From assembly GCA_001598975.1 (NCBI GenBank), contig BBXU01003312.1, positions 1-13,058 on the forward strand: a stretch of DNA of 13,058 bases, read 5' to 3'. Source of the stretch: Parachlorella kessleri (lineage: Eukaryota; Chlorophyta; Trebouxiophyceae; Chlorellales; Chlorellaceae). Of this stretch, positions 11,411-13,058 are shown piece by piece (within the stretch, counting starts at the first letter, position 1; the number at the start of each line of letters is the position of its first letter). The translations under genes and the position numbers were made by a program. Below the pieces are notes generated by a model. It was given only the letters and a program-made list of their open reading frames with translations. It ran no database searches and was not told the origin of the DNA.

Positions 11411-12110
11411 GACCGCCGCGCTTTTACCTTCGCTCCCTGCCTCCTGCAGTGGGGGTAGCTGTGGGGCTCTCCCTGTCTAAGAGCCCACCGAATCTTCTCC
11501 TGGCTGGCTGCATTTATTGCTGGGAGGGGGCATTTATCGTTGAACCATCCCCGCTCACGGTGGTTGGAGCGCAGGTATTGTGTGGCCAGTTGTCTAAAGC
11601 TTCAATTGAGTGAGGGAAGCTTTCGGCACGGCGAAATGTAGCCCAGGCACTGGAACGTGTGCGCTCAAGTTGATGGGCAAAGCAGGCCCAGCAGTTGAGA
11701 GGCCGGCCCACGGTCCTGCTAAGCGGGCAGCGAGATGATCAGCAATCCAATTGCCAAACAACTGTGCGATACTTCTTGGCGAGTTCACCCGAGTTTTGGC
11801 ATAAGTTGCATTAGGCAACTGGCCCAGAACTGGGCCTGCACGTCACAGCATGGCAAGTGGGCTGCACGTCACAGTCTAGCAACTGGGCCTGCATGTCATA
11901 GTCTGGGATATTTCCAACCCAGTGGTCAGTCCTTGGAGTCTTCCAGCAAGACTTCCATCTTTGCAACTGTTGGAAGCCCCACTTGCCGCTTTTGGTGGTG
12001 ATGCCAAGAACAAGGGATGAAAGTGGGCCTATATATCACCAGTTTGCCAGTAGGCCCACCACCACTAATGCCACAGGTACTCGCCAACACATCAATGTTG
12101 GCAGGTATCT
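11411..12110. other. Upstream region of the glycosyltransferase-like gene, largely unassigned
   Basis: This should include the promoter and 5' UTR of the minus-strand gene starting at 11410. It contains a three-copy tandem repeat (separate entry). Open frames here are at most 88 codons on either strand and carry no recognisable domain. A TATATAT run is present near 12030, too far from any proposed start to assign. Confidence 0.5.
11828..11907. repeat. Three-copy 26-27 bp tandem repeat carrying ACGT-type elements
   Basis: Units lie at 11828-11854, 11855-11880 and 11881-11907. Each begins AA(C/G)TGGGC, continues with (C)TGCA(C/T)GTCA(C/T)AG and ends in a variable tail. The first two copies contain CACGTCA, a core resembling bZIP (G-box/CRE-like) binding sites; the third has CATGTCA. 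A partial copy (AACTGG) precedes the array. It lies about 420-500 bp upstream of the glycosyltransferase-like gene's ATG. Repetition is seen directly; regulatory function is inference. Confidence 0.75.
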
Positions 12111-12386
12111 GTGGCAAACAAAGTAGCAGTGTACCTTCCGCGTGTTACTGCATCAACAGGACGTCATCTTATGCAGTGGCAGAAACTTGCTGAACAGAGG
12201 AGAGCTGCTGTCAACCGCAGCAGCCGCAGCAACACCTACAGGGGCGCCTCACCCGCACCCGCCCCGTGGCGCTGGGCCCAGCTTCACGCCGGGGAAACCG
12301 CAGCAGCAGGTACCACAGCTGGTGCTTCACTTCTGGGCGCCGCAGCAGCAAACTCCGCGGCGTCGGCAGAACCTCAGTTGCGGTGA
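12111..12386 (+). other. Alanine-rich open stretch, possible exon of an unidentified gene
   Basis: A plus-strand frame is open for 91 codons from ATG 12111 to TGA at 12384-12386. From about 12170 it becomes GC-rich with GCA/GCC alanine codons and CAG/GCA-like triplet runs, giving KLAEQRRAAVNRSSRS followed by an Ala/Gly/Thr-rich low-complexity tail, a style common in algal proteins. The local composition shift is real. No family is recognised and no splice partners could be joined in phase. The reverse strand and another plus frame are also open here, so it may simply be a low-complexity repeat. Confidence 0.25.
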
Positions 12387-12689
12387 TAACGTGGGGAGCT
12401 GGCAGCAGGATTATCATAAGGACGGTGCGCTCCAGAGCTGTGCTGGGGCAGATGAAAGAGGCTGGTGCACTTGGTTTGGGAGTGAAATGTAGTGGACAGA
12501 CGCAGGACTTGTTGCGCAAGGAGAGACGCCTTGTTCTGACATCTGACCAAGTAAATATGATATTTCGAGTACCAGCTGGAGGTCTCCCTTCAGGTTCAGT
12601 ACCACAGTTGCAATGTCCCCAGCTTACCTCTCATCCTGGTGCCACCTCCCACTTAGCCTACTAACTACCACCTTGCTTGCAGATACTAG

Positions 12690-13058
12690 GATGTCTCGCG
12701 CATCCAGCACCTCACCAATATCATTGGGGTACGTACCGTCATTGAGGCACCGGTAGAGCCTACTAACTCGCTGGCTGCCTGTAACAGGCATGACAGCTGC
12801 TGGCAAAGCCCCATGCGGCACCTGTCTAATGCTCTACCCGTTTTCGCTTTCAATGAGTTGACCCTCTTCATCACACCATGTCCAGCCGCAAGATATGTGC
12901 GTTGGCGCGGCCTTGCCGGTTTGTACTTCCACCAACGTCTTCAGTCAGGGTATCTGGTCATGCAAAACAGAGCTACACCCAGGTACACCCCTCCCGCTAA
13001 GTTTCTAAGCGTACACGGTTGTGTTACTGCCAGCGTGCTCGCAGCTTGTCTCCTTTTC
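12690..13058 (+). other. Open frame reaching the right edge, possible partial coding region
   Basis: Reading from 12690 (GAT) the plus frame has no stop through 13058 (123 codons); an in-frame TAG lies just before, at 12687-12689. If coding, it would begin after an acceptor such as ...ACTAG|GATGTC, or at the internal ATG at 12813. The first residues (DVSRIQHLTNIIG) read like protein, and a donor-like GGG|GTACGT follows at 12728/12729. An alternative start in another frame is ATG 12878, with a basic Arg/Ser-rich leader (MSSRKICALARPCRF). The minus strand also has frames of 62-65 codons here. I cannot choose between these and recognise no family. Confidence 0.25.

Noticed and set aside
12211..12519. 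102-codon minus-strand frame with Cys-rich end
   Set aside because: The Cys/Arg-rich tail is the reverse complement of a GCA/GCC repeat-rich stretch; low-complexity shadow.

Overview
The window looks like nuclear DNA of a green alga, probably a trebouxiophyte-type chlorophyte. It is moderately GC-rich and intron-dense, and every intron I placed is GT-AG. It encodes a mitochondrial ribosomal protein, a plastid-type APS kinase with a transit-like leader, and a single-pass luminal glycosyltransferase-like protein. The lineage is an inference from gene content and style; no marker here fixes the genus. I see no bacterial operon, rRNA, tRNA, CRISPR array or intact transposon.

Layout, left to right: (1) 192 to 1, minus: the 5' end of a gene leaving the left edge, open without a stop, with an N-terminus that resembles an organelle transit peptide. 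(2) 482 to 1446, plus: mitochondrial ribosomal protein S33, 3 exons, 159 aa. (3) 1447 to 2617: convergent 3' intergenic DNA. (4) 5194 to 2618, minus: adenylyl-sulfate (APS) kinase, 8 exons, 305 aa. (5) 5465 to 6348, plus: a small single-pass membrane protein of about 100 aa in 3 short exons, found only by joining splice sites. (6) 6349 to 7540: convergent 3' intergenic DNA. (7) 11410 to 7541, minus: a type II membrane glycosyltransferase-like protein, 8 exons, 380 aa. (8) 11411 to 13058: mostly unassigned DNA with a 26-27 bp tandem repeat, an alanine-rich open stretch and an open frame reaching the right edge.

The genes alternate strictly in strand, giving head-to-head pairs (left-edge gene with S33; APS kinase with the small membrane protein) separated by about 270-290 bp, which probably act as shared bidirectional promoters. 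The genes are housekeeping in nature (mitochondrial translation, sulfate activation, glycan or secretory function) and do not form one pathway. All exon junctions come from reading splice consensus, codon phase and family similarity together. Every spliced total is a multiple of three and every phase matches, but transcripts would be needed to confirm them.
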